From Nocardiopsis coralli (GTDB taxonomy: Bacteria; Actinomycetota; Actinomycetes; Streptosporangiales; Streptosporangiaceae): a stretch of DNA of 64,000 nt. The stretch spans positions 1 through 64,000 of the forward strand of contig NZ_JADBGI010000001.1 in NCBI RefSeq assembly GCF_014892575.1. Reading direction: 5' to 3'. A program made the position numbers and the translations under genes. Below the pieces are notes generated by a model. It did not search any database, was not told where the DNA came from, and saw only the letters and a program-made list of their open reading frames with translations. Positions 9,044-18,221 of the stretch are shown here, in pieces (position 1 is the stretch's first letter; the number at the start of each line of letters is the position of its first letter).

Positions 9044-10210
9044 TCAGACGAGGTTGTCCTCGACGGTGAGACCGAAGGCGCCCTTGCCGTACATGGCCAG
9101 GGTGCGGTCGGCGTCGTTGGCCACGTGCAGACTGCCGGCGTGTGCGTCACGCCAGGCGCGTTCGAGCAGGTTGCCGCGTTGGAGGGAGTTGCCGCCGGCG
9201 GTCTCGAAGAGGCGGTCGACGGCCTCCAGGGCACGTTCGGTGGCGCGCACCTGGTCGCGGCGGGTGCGCAGCCGCAGTTCCATGGGGATCGTGTCGCCGC
9301 GGTGGGCGTGCTCGCCGATCTCGCGCAGGTTGCGTTCGGTCTGCAGGACGGCGGCGTCTATCTCCGAGCCGGCGCGGGCGATGGCGACCTGGGCGAAGGG
9401 GTCCTCGGCGAAGCGCCCCCCGCCCAGGCTCAGGCGCACGCGGTCGCGGGTGATGCGCACGAAGGCCTCCAGGCAGCCCTCGGCGGCACCGATGACGGGT
9501 GCGGTGACGGCGGCGGTGAAGACCGCGGCGAACGGGATCCGGTACAGCGGGCCGGTGTTGACGGCCTGCCCGGGTCCGCGCAGTTGTGCCTGTTCGTAGT
9601 TGCGGATGGTGCGGTGGGCGGGCACGAAGGCCCGCTCGACCACGATGTCGTCGCTGGCGGTGCCGCGCAGGCCCATCGAGTCCCACACCGCGTCGATGCG
9701 CAGGTCGGAGCGGGGCACGAGCGCGGTCACGAAGTCCTTGGGGCGGCCGCCCTCGCCGACCACGAGCCCGCCGAGCAGGGCCCAGGAGGCGTGGTGGCAG
9801 CCGGAGGAGAACCCCCAGTGGCCGGTGAGCTCGAAGCCGCCCTCGACGGGGGTCAGCCGGCCCACGGGCGCGTAGGAGGAGCACAGCAGGGCGTCGGGGT
9901 CGGTGCCCCAGACCTCCTCCTGGGCGGCCTCGTCGAACAGGGCGACCTGCCAGGGGTGCACGCCCAGCACGGCCGCGACCCACCCGGTGGAGCCGCACGC
10001 CCCGGAAATACGCCGCACGGCCCGGAAGAACTCCAGGGGGTCGCCCTCGGTGCCGCCGAAGCGGGCGGGTTGGAGCATGCGCAGCACACCCGCGCCGGTG
10101 AGCTCGGCCATCGTCTCCTGCGGGACCCAGCCGCACTCGTCGGTGGCGCGGGCGCGTTCGGCCAGGCCCGGCAGCAGGTCGTGCACGGCGTCCAGGACGG
10201 ATTCACCCAT
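9044..10210 (-). CDS. hsaA: Flavin-dependent monooxygenase, HsaA type
   Basis: This 388-residue protein has an acyl-CoA-dehydrogenase fold and belongs to the HsaA/group D flavin monooxygenases. HsaA hydroxylates 3-HSA, the phenol formed when the B ring opens, to the catechol 3,4-DHSA with FMNH2 from HsaB. Diagnostic segments are CGSTGWVAAVLGVHPW, AQEEVWG, SSYAPVG and FSSGCHHASW. The last residues (GAFGLTVEDNLV) resemble the C-terminus of mycobacterial HsaA more than the paralog at 15076 does. GGAGGAG precedes the ATG at 10210. The gene converges on the importer operon and diverges from kshA. The gene name is assigned from remembered similarity; which of the two paralogs is the true HsaA needs an assay. 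Confidence 0.75.
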   Translation of the reverse strand: MGESVLDAVHDLLPGLAERARATDECGWVPQETMAELTGAGVLRMLQPARFGGTEGDPLEFFRAVRRISGACGSTGWVAAVLGVHPWQVALFDEAAQEEVWGTDPDALLCSSYAPVGRLTPVEGGFELTGHWGFSSGCHHASWALLGGLVVGEGGRPKDFVTALVPRSDLRIDAVWDSMGLRGTASDDIVVERAFVPAHRTIRNYEQAQLRGPGQAVNTGPLYRIPFAAVFTAAVTAPVIGAAEGCLEAFVRITRDRVRLSLGGGRFAEDPFAQVAIARAGSEIDAAVLQTERNLREIGEHAHRGDTIPMELRLRTRRDQVRATERALEAVDRLFETAGGNSLQRGNLLERAWRDAHAGSLHVANDADRTLAMYGKGAFGLTVEDNLV

Positions 10211-10293
10211 GGTCGTCTCCTCCGGGTCACTCGTCGCGTCGGGGGGGGGCGCACCACGATGGTGCTCCGGTGCGGGCCCGCGGCGTGCGGGGC

Positions 10294-10310
10294 GTCCCGG
10301 CCACTGGGAC
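10294..10310. promoter_or_regulatory. 17-bp steroid-cluster motif, copy 3
   Basis: GTCCCGGCCACTGGGAC lies between the divergent HsaA-type gene and kshA. It has perfect 5-bp arms (GTCCC/GGGAC) and lies 29 bp before TACGTT (10340-10345), the presumed kshA -10. Confidence 0.72.
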
Positions 10311-10386
10311 CGGGGCCGCGCGGGCGCAGGCGGGAGGCCTACGTTGCGGGCACGAGGCAACCCCCGCCGCGAGGGATGGGAGCACC

Positions 10387-11541
10387 ATGAGTCCGACCCG
10401 GTCCGACCACGACACGGTCCGCACGATCGAAGCGCAGGAACTCCCCACACGTTTCGCCCGAGGATGGCACTGTCTGGGCCTGTCGGAGCGGTTCGGTGAC
10501 GGCCGCCCGCACAAGGTCCGCGCCTTCGGCCGCGACCTGGTGGTCTTCCGAGGCGGCGACGGGAACCTCAACGTTCTGGACGCGCACTGCCGGCACATGG
10601 GCGGCAACCTGGCCGAGGGCACGGTCAAGGGCAACGAGATCGCCTGTCCCTTCCACGACTGGCGGTGGGGCGGCGACGGCCGCTGCAAGCAGATCCCGTA
10701 CTCGCGCCGGGTCCCTCTGCGGGCGCGCACGGCGGCCTGGACCGCGCTGGACCAGGACGGCCTGCTGTTCGTGTGGAACGACCCCGAGGGCAAGCCACCG
10801 CCGGAGGAGGTGGCGATCCCCCGTATCGAGGGGGCCGGGCGCGAGGACTGGACCGGCTGGTACTGGAACGAGCTGGTCGTGGACGCCAACTGCCGCGAGG
10901 TCGTCGACAACGTCGTGGACATGGCGCACTTCTTCTACGTGCACTACTCGTTCCCGACCTACTTCAAGAACGTCTTCGAGGGCCACGTGGCCACCCAGTA
11001 CATGAACGGGGTGGGGCGCGAGGACGTGCAGCCGCCCTCGACCTCCGGGTCGCCGAAGATGCTCGGCAACACCTCGGTGGCCTCCTACTACGGCCCCTCG
11101 TTCATGGTCGACGACCTGACCTACCACTACGAGGGCATGGACGTGGAGTCGGTGCTGATCAACTGCCACTACCCGGTCGACGCCGACCGGTTCGTGCTGC
11201 AGTACGGCGTGATCGTGCGGCGCGGCGAGGGTCTGGAGGGCGAGGCCGCCGACGAGACGGCCGCGCAGATGGCCGGCTACATCGCCAAGGGGTTCGAGCA
11301 GGACATCGAGATCTGGCAGAGCAAGGCCCGTATCGACAACCCGCTGCTGTGCGAGGAGGACGGGCCGGTCTACCAGCTGCGCCGGTGGTACGAGCAGTTC
11401 TACGTGGACGCGGACGAGGTGACCCCGGAGATGGTCGACCGGTTCGAGTTCGAGCTGGACACCACCCGCCCTGTGGAGGCCTGGCGTGCGGAGGTCGAGT
11501 CCAACCTGGCGCAGCGGGCGGCCGAGAGCGGGACGGTCTGA
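10387..11541 (+). CDS. kshA: 3-ketosteroid 9alpha-monooxygenase, oxygenase subunit
   Basis: This 384-residue Rieske non-haem iron oxygenase has a Rieske centre from Cys68, His70, Cys87 and His90 (CRH...CPFH). The mononuclear iron site includes His181 and His186 in the DMAHFFYVH segment; positions 181 and 186 are those reported for KshA. The enzyme adds a 9alpha-hydroxyl to AD or ADD, which with the delta1 bond triggers B-ring opening. Electrons come from KshB, encoded at 19132. The gene starts a three-gene operon with ATGA overlaps to the next two genes. Its promoter carries the cluster motif at 10294 and a TACGTT -10. Confidence 0.9.
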   Translation: MSPTRSDHDTVRTIEAQELPTRFARGWHCLGLSERFGDGRPHKVRAFGRDLVVFRGGDGNLNVLDAHCRHMGGNLAEGTVKGNEIACPFHDWRWGGDGRCKQIPYSRRVPLRARTAAWTALDQDGLLFVWNDPEGKPPPEEVAIPRIEGAGREDWTGWYWNELVVDANCREVVDNVVDMAHFFYVHYSFPTYFKNVFEGHVATQYMNGVGREDVQPPSTSGSPKMLGNTSVASYYGPSFMVDDLTYHYEGMDVESVLINCHYPVDADRFVLQYGVIVRRGEGLEGEAADETAAQMAGYIAKGFEQDIEIWQSKARIDNPLLCEEDGPVYQLRRWYEQFYVDADEVTPEMVDRFEFELDTTRPVEAWRAEVESNLAQRAAESGTV

Positions 11542-11792
11542 TGGTGCGCACCGACGAGCGCCTGATCGACGGCGCCCCGATGCAGCCGGTGCGGTGCCTG
11601 CGCTGCTCTGCGACCGTGCAGGCGCGCAAGGCCAGCTGGCAGCAGACGAGCCTGCAGTGGAACGCCGAGGCGGCCGGGGCCTGCGAAGAACGCCCCGCCG
11701 AGCGCGGCGAGCGTTTCGAGGCGTGCGGTGCTCTGCGCGACTCGGTCCGGGCCGCGGCCGTGGAGGGGTCCCTGGAGGTGCCCGAAGCATGA
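11541..11792 (+). CDS. Small four-cysteine protein, unknown function
   Basis: This 83-residue protein has Cys19-x2-Cys22 plus Cys48 and Cys62, a spacing that could bind zinc like a small zinc ribbon. Its centre has Trp33 and Trp40, and the C-terminus is a short charged helix. It has no signal peptide or membrane segment. Its start overlaps the kshA stop (TGATG) and its stop overlaps the next start, so it is made together with KshA and the SDR. I do not recognise a named family with certainty. The context suggests an accessory or regulatory partner of the steroid hydroxylase or the SDR. Confidence 0.7.
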   Translation: MVRTDERLIDGAPMQPVRCLRCSATVQARKASWQQTSLQWNAEAAGACEERPAERGERFEACGALRDSVRAAAVEGSLEVPEA

Positions 11793-12580
11793 TCGATCCG
11801 CACACCTACGGCCCCTGGGCCGTGATCGCGGGCGGGTCGGAGGGGGTCGGGGCCTCCTTCGCCCGCCTGCTGGCCGGGGCCGGGATCAACCTGGTGCTGG
11901 TGGCCCGCAAGCCGGGACCGCTGGAGGAGACCGCCGCGCAGGTGCGTGCGCAGGGGGTGCTGGTGCGCACCGTGCAGAAGGACCTGACCGAACCCGACGC
12001 CGCGGAGGCGGTCGCCGGGGCCGCCTCCGATGTCGACGTGGGCCTGCTGGTCTTCAACGCCGGCGCGAACAGTTACGGGCACGAGTTCGTCACCTCCGAC
12101 CCCGACCGGGTCCAGGGCGTGCTCGACCTCAACATCGGGTGCCAGCTCGCCCTGGTGCGCCACTTCGGCGCGGCCATGAAGAGACGCGGACACGGCGGTG
12201 TCCTGCTCGTGGGGTCGATGGCCGGGTTCCTGGGCCAGGCGCACATGAGCGTCTACTCCGCGGCCAAGGCTTTCGGACGGGTCTTCGCCGAGGGCCTGTG
12301 GCTGGAACTGGGCGAGCACGACGTGGACGTGTTGGAACTGGTGCTCGGGGTGACCCGGACCCCGGCGATGGAGCGCGCCGGGCTGCGCATGGACCTGCCC
12401 GGGCTGGAGGTCTCCGAGCCCGACGACGTGGCCCGCGAAGGGCTGGCGCACCTGGCGGACGGGCCGGTGCACGTGGTCGGCGGCAACGCGGCCGCGGCGG
12501 AGAAGCGCAGCGGCTTCCCGCGCGCTCCCCTGGTCGCGGGTGCGCACGAGTCGACCAAGCGGCTGCTCGGCCGGGGCTGA
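11789..12580 (+). CDS. SDR-family oxidoreductase
   Basis: This 263-residue short-chain dehydrogenase/reductase has a Rossmann motif AGGSEGVGAS near residues 13-22. The NAG motif (FNAGANS) is near 87-93, and the catalytic Ser, Tyr-x3-Lys set is GSMAG followed by YSAAK. It uses NAD(P)H to oxidise or reduce an alcohol/ketone. As the third gene of the kshA operon it may act on a steroid hydroxyl (for example at C3, C17 or on a degradation intermediate), but the sequence does not fix the substrate. ATGA overlap with the small protein gene. It ends before a strong bidirectional hairpin. Confidence 0.8.
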   Translation: MIDPHTYGPWAVIAGGSEGVGASFARLLAGAGINLVLVARKPGPLEETAAQVRAQGVLVRTVQKDLTEPDAAEAVAGAASDVDVGLLVFNAGANSYGHEFVTSDPDRVQGVLDLNIGCQLALVRHFGAAMKRRGHGGVLLVGSMAGFLGQAHMSVYSAAKAFGRVFAEGLWLELGEHDVDVLELVLGVTRTPAMERAGLRMDLPGLEVSEPDDVAREGLAHLADGPVHVVGGNAAAAEKRSGFPRAPLVAGAHESTKRLLGRG

Positions 12581-12587
12581 GGCACAC

Positions 12588-12621
12588 GGAGAGGGCCGAT
12601 CCCGCCGGGCCGGCCCTCTCC
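12588..12621. terminator. Bidirectional hairpin terminator
   Basis: GGAGAGGGCCG (12588-12598) pairs perfectly with CGGCCCTCTCC (12611-12621) around a 12-base loop, and outer GCACA/TGTGC extends the stem. It sits between the convergent SDR and FAD dehydrogenase genes. Confidence 0.8.
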
Positions 12622-12634
12622 TGCTGTGCGGGTG

Positions 12635-14122
12635 TCAGCCCTTCTCGGCGGCGGCCGCGCGCCCGGCACGCCGTCCGAAGAAGGTGCCCTCCCCCAGCGA
12701 GGTACCGCTGACGTAACCCTCGCCGTGCATCCCGGAACTGGCCCGCCCGGCCGCGTACAGTCCCGGGATCGGGTGCCCGGAGGTGTGGAGCACGTGGCCG
12801 TCCGTCCCGGTGTGCAGCCCGCCGAGGGTGAACCCGGAGACGCCGGTGGTGCCGGCCCCGGCCTCGTCGCGGTTTCCGGGGCGGAAGCCGGCCCTGGGGT
12901 CCACGGCCGCGTAGGGGGGACGCAGCGGCCGCAGCCAGGCCGGGTTCTTGTGGAAGAACGGGTCCTCGCCCCGTTCTGCGTGCCGGTTGTAGGCGGTCAC
13001 GGTCTCCTCCAGGGCCCCGGCCGGAACCCCGACGGCCCGTTCCAGGTCGGCGAGGGTCTCCTCCACGAACCGCGGACGGATGCCCCACAGGTCCTCGTCG
13101 GGGATGTCCTCGAACCCCTGCTCGTCGATGATCGCCCAGTAGGGTCCGGGACGGCTGCGCACGGCCGCGGCGCTGATGAGCCCGGGATAGACGTCCTCGT
13201 TGTGGAAGCGCTGACCGTGCCCGTCGACGAGCATGCCGCGGGCGATGAGGGCGGGCAGCACCTGCAGGGCGATCTGGACCGAGGCCATCCGCCGGGTGCC
13301 CGCGCCCAGTGCGGCCGCCATCCGGATCCCGGACCCGTCGTCGGTGCCGGCGCTGACCTTGCCGTGCCCCACGAGGACCGGGGCGTGGCGTTCGAGCATC
13401 TCCTCGGAGTCGACGAACCCGCCGGTGGTCAGCACGACCGCACGCCGGGCCCGGTACACGAGACGCTCGCCGTAGCGGCGCGCCACCGCACCGACCACCC
13501 TGCCGCCGTTGTCGACGACCAGGTTGGTGGCCCCGGTGTCGGCGTGCGTCTTCGCGCCTGCGCCGGTGGCCGCCTCCACGAGGCGGTCCATGATCTCCCG
13601 GCCCCCGAAGTAGGGAACCGGGGGCCGGTGCCCGCGGGGTGCGGGGCGGGCGAGGGTGTCGTAGGGCCAGGCGTTCTCGCCCAGCCACATGAGCCCGTCC
13701 CCGGTCGGCGGCATCCACGTGGGTGCGTCGTAGAGGCTGTCCCGGAACGTGATGCCCCGGTCGGTGAGCCACCGGTGGTGTCCGGGGCTCCCCTCGCAGT
13801 ACAGGCGCAGTTTCTCCCGGTCCGGGTGGGGGCCGAGGGCGGCCTCGAGGAAGGTGTACATCTCCTCGGGGGTGTCCTCGAACCCGCAGGCGCGCTGCAC
13901 GGGGGTGCCGCCGCCCAGGTAGATCTCCCCGCCGGAGACGGCCGAGGCCCCGCCCGGGCCCCCGGCACGGTCCAGGACCGTGACCGAGGCACCCGAGGAG
14001 GCGGCTTCGAAAGCGGCCGAGGCCCCGGCGCAGCCGAACCCGACGACGAGCACGTCACACGTGTGGTCGGCGCCGTCGAGCCGTTCCGCCGGGACCGCGT
14101 CGACCGGGGGCTCGCCGCTCAC
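12635..14122 (-). CDS. FAD-binding steroid dehydrogenase, third KstD-family protein
   Basis: This 495-residue flavoprotein has the FAD motif GFGCAG at residues 28-33 and the C-terminal GLYAAGRASSG...GEGYVSGTSLGEG segment. That C-terminal pattern and the ~490-residue length fit the group containing 5alpha-3-ketosteroid delta4-dehydrogenases (Kst4D/TesI) better than delta1-dehydrogenases. The assignment is tentative. The GTG start at 14122 overlaps the hsaC stop (GTGA), making this the last gene of the hsaE-G-F-A-C operon. It would let the host use 5alpha-reduced steroids. Alternatives are another ring dehydrogenase or a steroid reductase. Confidence 0.65.
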   Translation of the reverse strand: MSGEPPVDAVPAERLDGADHTCDVLVVGFGCAGASAAFEAASSGASVTVLDRAGGPGGASAVSGGEIYLGGGTPVQRACGFEDTPEEMYTFLEAALGPHPDREKLRLYCEGSPGHHRWLTDRGITFRDSLYDAPTWMPPTGDGLMWLGENAWPYDTLARPAPRGHRPPVPYFGGREIMDRLVEAATGAGAKTHADTGATNLVVDNGGRVVGAVARRYGERLVYRARRAVVLTTGGFVDSEEMLERHAPVLVGHGKVSAGTDDGSGIRMAAALGAGTRRMASVQIALQVLPALIARGMLVDGHGQRFHNEDVYPGLISAAAVRSRPGPYWAIIDEQGFEDIPDEDLWGIRPRFVEETLADLERAVGVPAGALEETVTAYNRHAERGEDPFFHKNPAWLRPLRPPYAAVDPRAGFRPGNRDEAGAGTTGVSGFTLGGLHTGTDGHVLHTSGHPIPGLYAAGRASSGMHGEGYVSGTSLGEGTFFGRRAGRAAAAEKG

Positions 14123-15036
14123 GCCGGCGGGGTGAAGGCGGCGAGCGGTTCGGACCCGGACCAGTCGTGGCCCCAGTAACTGTCGGAGGTGATCTCCTCG
14201 GCCGTGTAGTGGTTCTCGTCCACGAGCATGCCCTCGGTGCCGTACTCCAGGTCCCAGCCGCCGGGCCCGCGCACGTAGAAGGAGACCATCTTGTCGTTGG
14301 TGTGCCGGCCCAGGGTCGAGGAGATCGAGAACCCGCGCTCGGTGACCCGGTCGAGGGCGGTACCGACCGCGTCGAGGGTGTCGGCCTCGACCATGAGGTG
14401 CACCAGGCCCGGCGGTTCGCCGTGCGGGGCAGGGCAGACCGCAAGGCTGTGGTGGCGCTGGTTGACGCCCATGAACCGCAGCCGCACCGCCGGTCCCTCG
14501 CCGCCGTCGACACGCACCGCGCCGCGGGGCAGGAAGCCGAGCACCTCGGTGTAGAATTCGACGGTCTCCTCGAAGTTCGGGGTCGGCAGCACCACGTGGC
14601 CCATGCCCTGTGCGCCGGTGACGAACCGGTGGGCGAGGGTGGTCACGACCGGGCTGTGGTCGAGCACCGGCCCGAAGAAGACCTCCACGGTGGTCCCCGC
14701 GGGGTCGTCGAAGGTGAGCACCTGTTCGGCGCCGCGTTCGTCCGCCTCCTTCTGCGACAGCATCCGGACCGGGGTGTTGGCGGCCTCGACGGCGCGGCCG
14801 ACGGCGGCGAGCGCGAACTGGTCGCGCACCTCCCAGCCCACGGACAGCACCCGGTCGGTCTCGCCGGGCAGGACCGCCAGGCGGGCCTTGCGCTCGTCCA
14901 TGCGCAGGTAGAGGCCCTCGGGATCGGGGCCGGTGCCCTCGGCGAACCCGAGGGAGTCGATCAGCAGTTCACGCCAGCGCCCGAGGTCCTGGGCGGTCTG
15001 GACCCTGAGGTATCCGAGTCCGCGGATCTGTGTCAT
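14119..15036 (-). CDS. hsaC: 3,4-DHSA extradiol dioxygenase
   Basis: This 305-residue two-domain vicinal-oxygen-chelate protein cleaves the catecholic ring of 3,4-DHSA meta to the hydroxyls with Fe(II) and O2. Predicted iron ligands are His147 (GMGHVV), His213 (LVHLMVE) and Glu264 (DLEYG), at the spacing of HsaC (145/215/266). The GFSISSTLGRHTND and WGHDWS segments also match HsaC. Overlaps the downstream FAD dehydrogenase by 4 bases; a 39-bp gap separates it from the upstream monooxygenase gene. Part of the leftward operon that starts at hsaE. Confidence 0.9.
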   Translation of the reverse strand: MTQIRGLGYLRVQTAQDLGRWRELLIDSLGFAEGTGPDPEGLYLRMDERKARLAVLPGETDRVLSVGWEVRDQFALAAVGRAVEAANTPVRMLSQKEADERGAEQVLTFDDPAGTTVEVFFGPVLDHSPVVTTLAHRFVTGAQGMGHVVLPTPNFEETVEFYTEVLGFLPRGAVRVDGGEGPAVRLRFMGVNQRHHSLAVCPAPHGEPPGLVHLMVEADTLDAVGTALDRVTERGFSISSTLGRHTNDKMVSFYVRGPGGWDLEYGTEGMLVDENHYTAEEITSDSYWGHDWSGSEPLAAFTPPA

Positions 15037-15075
15037 CGTGCGTCCACTCCTTCGTGTGGGGGTGTGCGGGGTGGG

Positions 15076-16272
15076 TCAGATCATCGAGCGCATCGGCCCC
15101 TGGGGCGGCTCGATGTCCAGGTCGGTGAGCGCCGAGGCGTGCAGCACCGACCCGGGGACGTGGATGGCGTGGGCGAGCCCGGTGTGGATGTCGCGCCAGA
15201 ACCGCTGGATGGGGTTGTCCATGCGCATCGCGTTGCCGCCCGAGCGCGACACGATCTGGTCGACGGCGCCCACAGCCCGCCAGGCGGCCCTGACCTGGGT
15301 GCGCCGGTTCGCGGCCCGTTCGGCGAAGGTGACCTCGCGGCCTGCGGCGACGGCGTCGTAGAGGCGGGAGGCGTTGTCGAGCAGGGCGATGCGGGAGGCC
15401 TCGATCTCGGCGGTGGCCTCGCCCAGCACGGAGAGCACGTACGGGTCGTCCTTGACGCGCGTGCCGGTGATCTGCACGCGTCCGCGCTGGTAGGCGAGGT
15501 GGTGGGCGAGCGCGCCCTCCGCCATGCCGATGACGGCCGAGGTGATGCCGAGCGGGAACATGCAGGAGAACGGCACGTGGTAGAGCGGGTTGCTCAGCCC
15601 CGCTTCCACGGGGGCGCGCCCCTCGGCGACCTTCTCGTAGAGCAGGGTGCGGTGCTCGGGCACGAACGCCCCCCGCACGATCAGGTCCTTGCTGCCGGTC
15701 CCGCGCAGTCCGGCCACGTCCCAGGAGTCGTCGACGATCTCGTAGTCCGACCGGGGCAGGATCACGTGCAGCATCGTCGGTGGGGACCCGGGACTTCCGT
15801 CGGCGTCGCCCAGGAGGCTGCCGAGGAAGACCCAGTCGCAGTGGTCGGTGCCGGAGGAGAACTGCCAGTGCCCGTCGAGCACGTACCCGCCCCCGACCGG
15901 CCGGGCCACGCCCATGGGCGCGTACGGGGAGGCGATCCAGGTGTCCTGGTCCTGGCCCCACACCTCCTCCTGCCCCTTGGGGTCGGCGAACGCCATCTCC
16001 CAGGGGTGCACGCCGACGACGCCGGCGACCCAGCCGGTGGAGCCGTCGAGGGAGGCGATCTCCATGACGGTCTCGGCGAACTCGCGCGGGTGCGCCTCGA
16101 GCCCGCCGTGGGTGGCGGGTTGCAGCATCCGCACGACCCCGGACTCGCGCAATACCGCAGCGGCGGCGTCGTCCAGGCGGCCGAGTTGTTCGTTGGCGGG
16201 GCCGGCGGAGCTGATCTCCTCGGCCCGGCGCCGTACCGTGTCGATGACCTTGTCGGGCACAGCGGTCCTCAT
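15076..16272 (-). CDS. Second HsaA-type flavin monooxygenase
   Basis: This 398-residue protein is in the same acyl-CoA-dehydrogenase-fold monooxygenase family as the 9044 product. Shared segments include [40 protein letters not shown] and [10 protein letters not shown]. Its C-terminus ([14 protein letters not shown]) differs from the HsaA end. It lies directly upstream of hsaC and overlaps the hsaF stop (ATGA at 16269-16272). It may be the operon's own 3-HSA hydroxylase, with the 9044 gene as a paralog for another phenol, or the reverse. Both would draw FMNH2 from HsaB at 22970. The ATG is preceded by GGAG. Confidence 0.72.
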   Translation of the reverse strand: MRTAVPDKVIDTVRRRAEEISSAGPANEQLGRLDDAAAAVLRESGVVRMLQPATHGGLEAHPREFAETVMEIASLDGSTGWVAGVVGVHPWEMAFADPKGQEEVWGQDQDTWIASPYAPMGVARPVGGGYVLDGHWQFSSGTDHCDWVFLGSLLGDADGSPGSPPTMLHVILPRSDYEIVDDSWDVAGLRGTGSKDLIVRGAFVPEHRTLLYEKVAEGRAPVEAGLSNPLYHVPFSCMFPLGITSAVIGMAEGALAHHLAYQRGRVQITGTRVKDDPYVLSVLGEATAEIEASRIALLDNASRLYDAVAAGREVTFAERAANRRTQVRAAWRAVGAVDQIVSRSGGNAMRMDNPIQRFWRDIHTGLAHAIHVPGSVLHASALTDLDIEPPQGPMRSMI

Positions 16273-17288
16273 TTCTCCTGGAGGGCGATCGCGATGTCGA
16301 TGAGTTGGTCCTCCTGGCCGCCGACGAGGCGGCGGCGCCCGGCCTCCATGAGGATGCGGGCCGCGGGTACCCCGTACCGCTCGGCCTGGCGGTCGGCGTG
16401 CTTGAGGAAACTCGAGTAGACGCCGGCGTGGCCCATCGTCAACGAGGCCCGGTCGAGCAGGCACTCGCCGTCCATGACCGGGCGCACCACGTCCTCGGCG
16501 GCGTCGATGATCCGAAGCGTGTCGATCCCGGTGCGCAGGCCGAGCTTCTCGGCGACGGCGGCGAAGGCCTCGACGGGCGTATTGCCGGCCCCGGCGCCGA
16601 ACCGGCGGGTGGAGCCGTCGATCTGGGTGGCACCGGCGCGCACCGCGAGCACGGAGTTGGCCACGCCCAGGCCGAGGTTCTCGTGTCCGTGGAAACCCAC
16701 CTGGGCGTCGGCGCCGAGTTCGGCGACCATCGCCGCGACCCGGTCGGAGGTCTCCTCCATGACCAGGGCCCCGGCCGAGTCGACGACGTAGACGCACTGG
16801 CAGCCTGCGTCGGCCATGATGCGCGCCTGCTTCGCCAGGTTCTCCGGCGGTGTGCTGTGGGCCATCATGAGGAACCCGACGGTCTCCAGCCCGAGGTCGC
16901 GGGCGAGGCCGAAGTGCTGCACGGCGATGTCGGCCTCGGTGCAGTGGGTGGCGATGCGGCAGATCCCGGCGCCGTTGTCGGCGGCGGCGCGGATGTCGTC
17001 CTTGACGCCGAGCCCGGGCAGCATGAGGAAGGCGATCGTGGCGCGCCGGGCTGTCTCGACGGCGGCCCTGATGAGCTCCTGTTCCGGGGTGCGGCTGAAC
17101 CCGTAGTTGAACGAGGACCCGCCGAGCCCGTCGCCGTGGGTGACCTCGATGACGGGCACGCCCGCGCCGTCGAGGGCGCCGACGATCGAGCGCACGTGTT
17201 CGACGGTGAACTGGTGCTGTTTGGCGTGGGAGCCGTCCCTCAGCGAGGAGTCGGTGACGCGCACGTCCAGGTCGGTGCTGTAGGCCAT
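16269..17288 (-). CDS. hsaF: 4-hydroxy-2-oxovalerate-type aldolase
   Basis: This 339-residue DRE-TIM metallolyase cleaves a 4-hydroxy-2-oxoacid (4-hydroxy-2-oxohexanoate in the steroid pathway) to pyruvate and an aldehyde. The metal/catalytic start [13 protein letters not shown] places Arg17, Asp18 and His21, and a later FHGHENLG gives the other metal histidines. The ATG at 17288 was chosen over a GTG at 17303 because AAGGAGA lies 7 bases before it. It follows hsaG, with which it should form a channelling complex that passes the aldehyde on. Confidence 0.9.
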   Translation of the reverse strand: MAYSTDLDVRVTDSSLRDGSHAKQHQFTVEHVRSIVGALDGAGVPVIEVTHGDGLGGSSFNYGFSRTPEQELIRAAVETARRATIAFLMLPGLGVKDDIRAAADNGAGICRIATHCTEADIAVQHFGLARDLGLETVGFLMMAHSTPPENLAKQARIMADAGCQCVYVVDSAGALVMEETSDRVAAMVAELGADAQVGFHGHENLGLGVANSVLAVRAGATQIDGSTRRFGAGAGNTPVEAFAAVAEKLGLRTGIDTLRIIDAAEDVVRPVMDGECLLDRASLTMGHAGVYSSFLKHADRQAERYGVPAARILMEAGRRRLVGGQEDQLIDIAIALQEK

Positions 17289-17299
17289 GGGGTTCTCCT

Positions 17300-18211
17300 T
17301 CACAGGGCGGGGGCGCGGCCGGCGGCGATGCGCCGCGCGAAACCCTCGCCGACCTCGGTCGCGGCGGCGGTCATGATGTCGAGGTTCCCGGCGTAGGCGG
17401 GCAGGAAGTCGCCGGCGCCCTCGACCTCCAGGAACACCGCGACCCGGGCGAGCCCGCCGCTGACGGGGGTCGGATCGTCGAACTGGGGTGCGGCGCGCAG
17501 CCGGTAGCCGGGCACGTAGCCGGCGACGGTCGCGGCGACCTCCTCGATGGAGGCGGCGACGGCGTCGCGGTCGGCGTCGGGTGGGATGGAGCAGAAGACC
17601 GTGTCGCGCATGAGCACGGGCGGCTCGGCGGGGTTGAGGATGATGATCGCCTTGCCCTCGTGTGCGCCGCCGATGCTCTCCAGGCCGCGACTGGTGGCGT
17701 GGGTGAACTCGTCGATGTTGGCGCGGGTGCCGGGACCGGCCGAGGGTGAGGCGACACTGGCGACGATCTCGGCGTAGGCGACCTCGGTGACACGGGAGAC
17801 CGCGTGCACCATCGGGATGGTGGCCTGTCCTCCGCAGGTGATGAGGCTGACGTTGGGGGCGTCGCGGTGTTCGCCGTGGTTGACGGCGGGCACGACGGGT
17901 GGCCCGACGGCGGCGGGGGTGAGGTCGACGGCGGGGATGCCGAGGCGCTCGTAGGCAGGGGCGTTGGCGCGGTGCACGGCGGCGGAGGTCGCCTCGAACA
18001 CCAGCTCGGGGCGTTCGGGCCCGGCCAGCAGGGGGTCCACGCCCTCGGCGGAGGCGGTGAGGCCTTCGGCGGCGGCGCGGGCCAGCCCGGGGCTGTCGGG
18101 GTCGACCCCGACCATCCAGCGGGGTTCGATCACCTCCGAGCGCAGGAGTTTGTACATCAGGTCGGTTCCGATGTTCCCGGAGCCGACGACGGCGGCGGGC
18201 ACCTTGCTCAT
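17300..18211 (-). CDS. hsaG: Acylating acetaldehyde/propionaldehyde dehydrogenase
   Basis: This 303-residue enzyme converts the aldehyde from HsaF to an acyl-CoA (propionyl-CoA in the steroid pathway) with NAD and CoA. A Rossmann motif [10 protein letters not shown] begins at about residue 9, and the catalytic cysteine is Cys126 in SLITCGGQA. It sits between hsaE and hsaF. The spacing to hsaF is 11 bp from the chosen start. Confidence 0.9.
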   Translation of the reverse strand: MSKVPAAVVGSGNIGTDLMYKLLRSEVIEPRWMVGVDPDSPGLARAAAEGLTASAEGVDPLLAGPERPELVFEATSAAVHRANAPAYERLGIPAVDLTPAAVGPPVVPAVNHGEHRDAPNVSLITCGGQATIPMVHAVSRVTEVAYAEIVASVASPSAGPGTRANIDEFTHATSRGLESIGGAHEGKAIIILNPAEPPVLMRDTVFCSIPPDADRDAVAASIEEVAATVAGYVPGYRLRAAPQFDDPTPVSGGLARVAVFLEVEGAGDFLPAYAGNLDIMTAAATEVGEGFARRIAAGRAPAL

Positions 18212-18221
18212 GGTCTGGACC

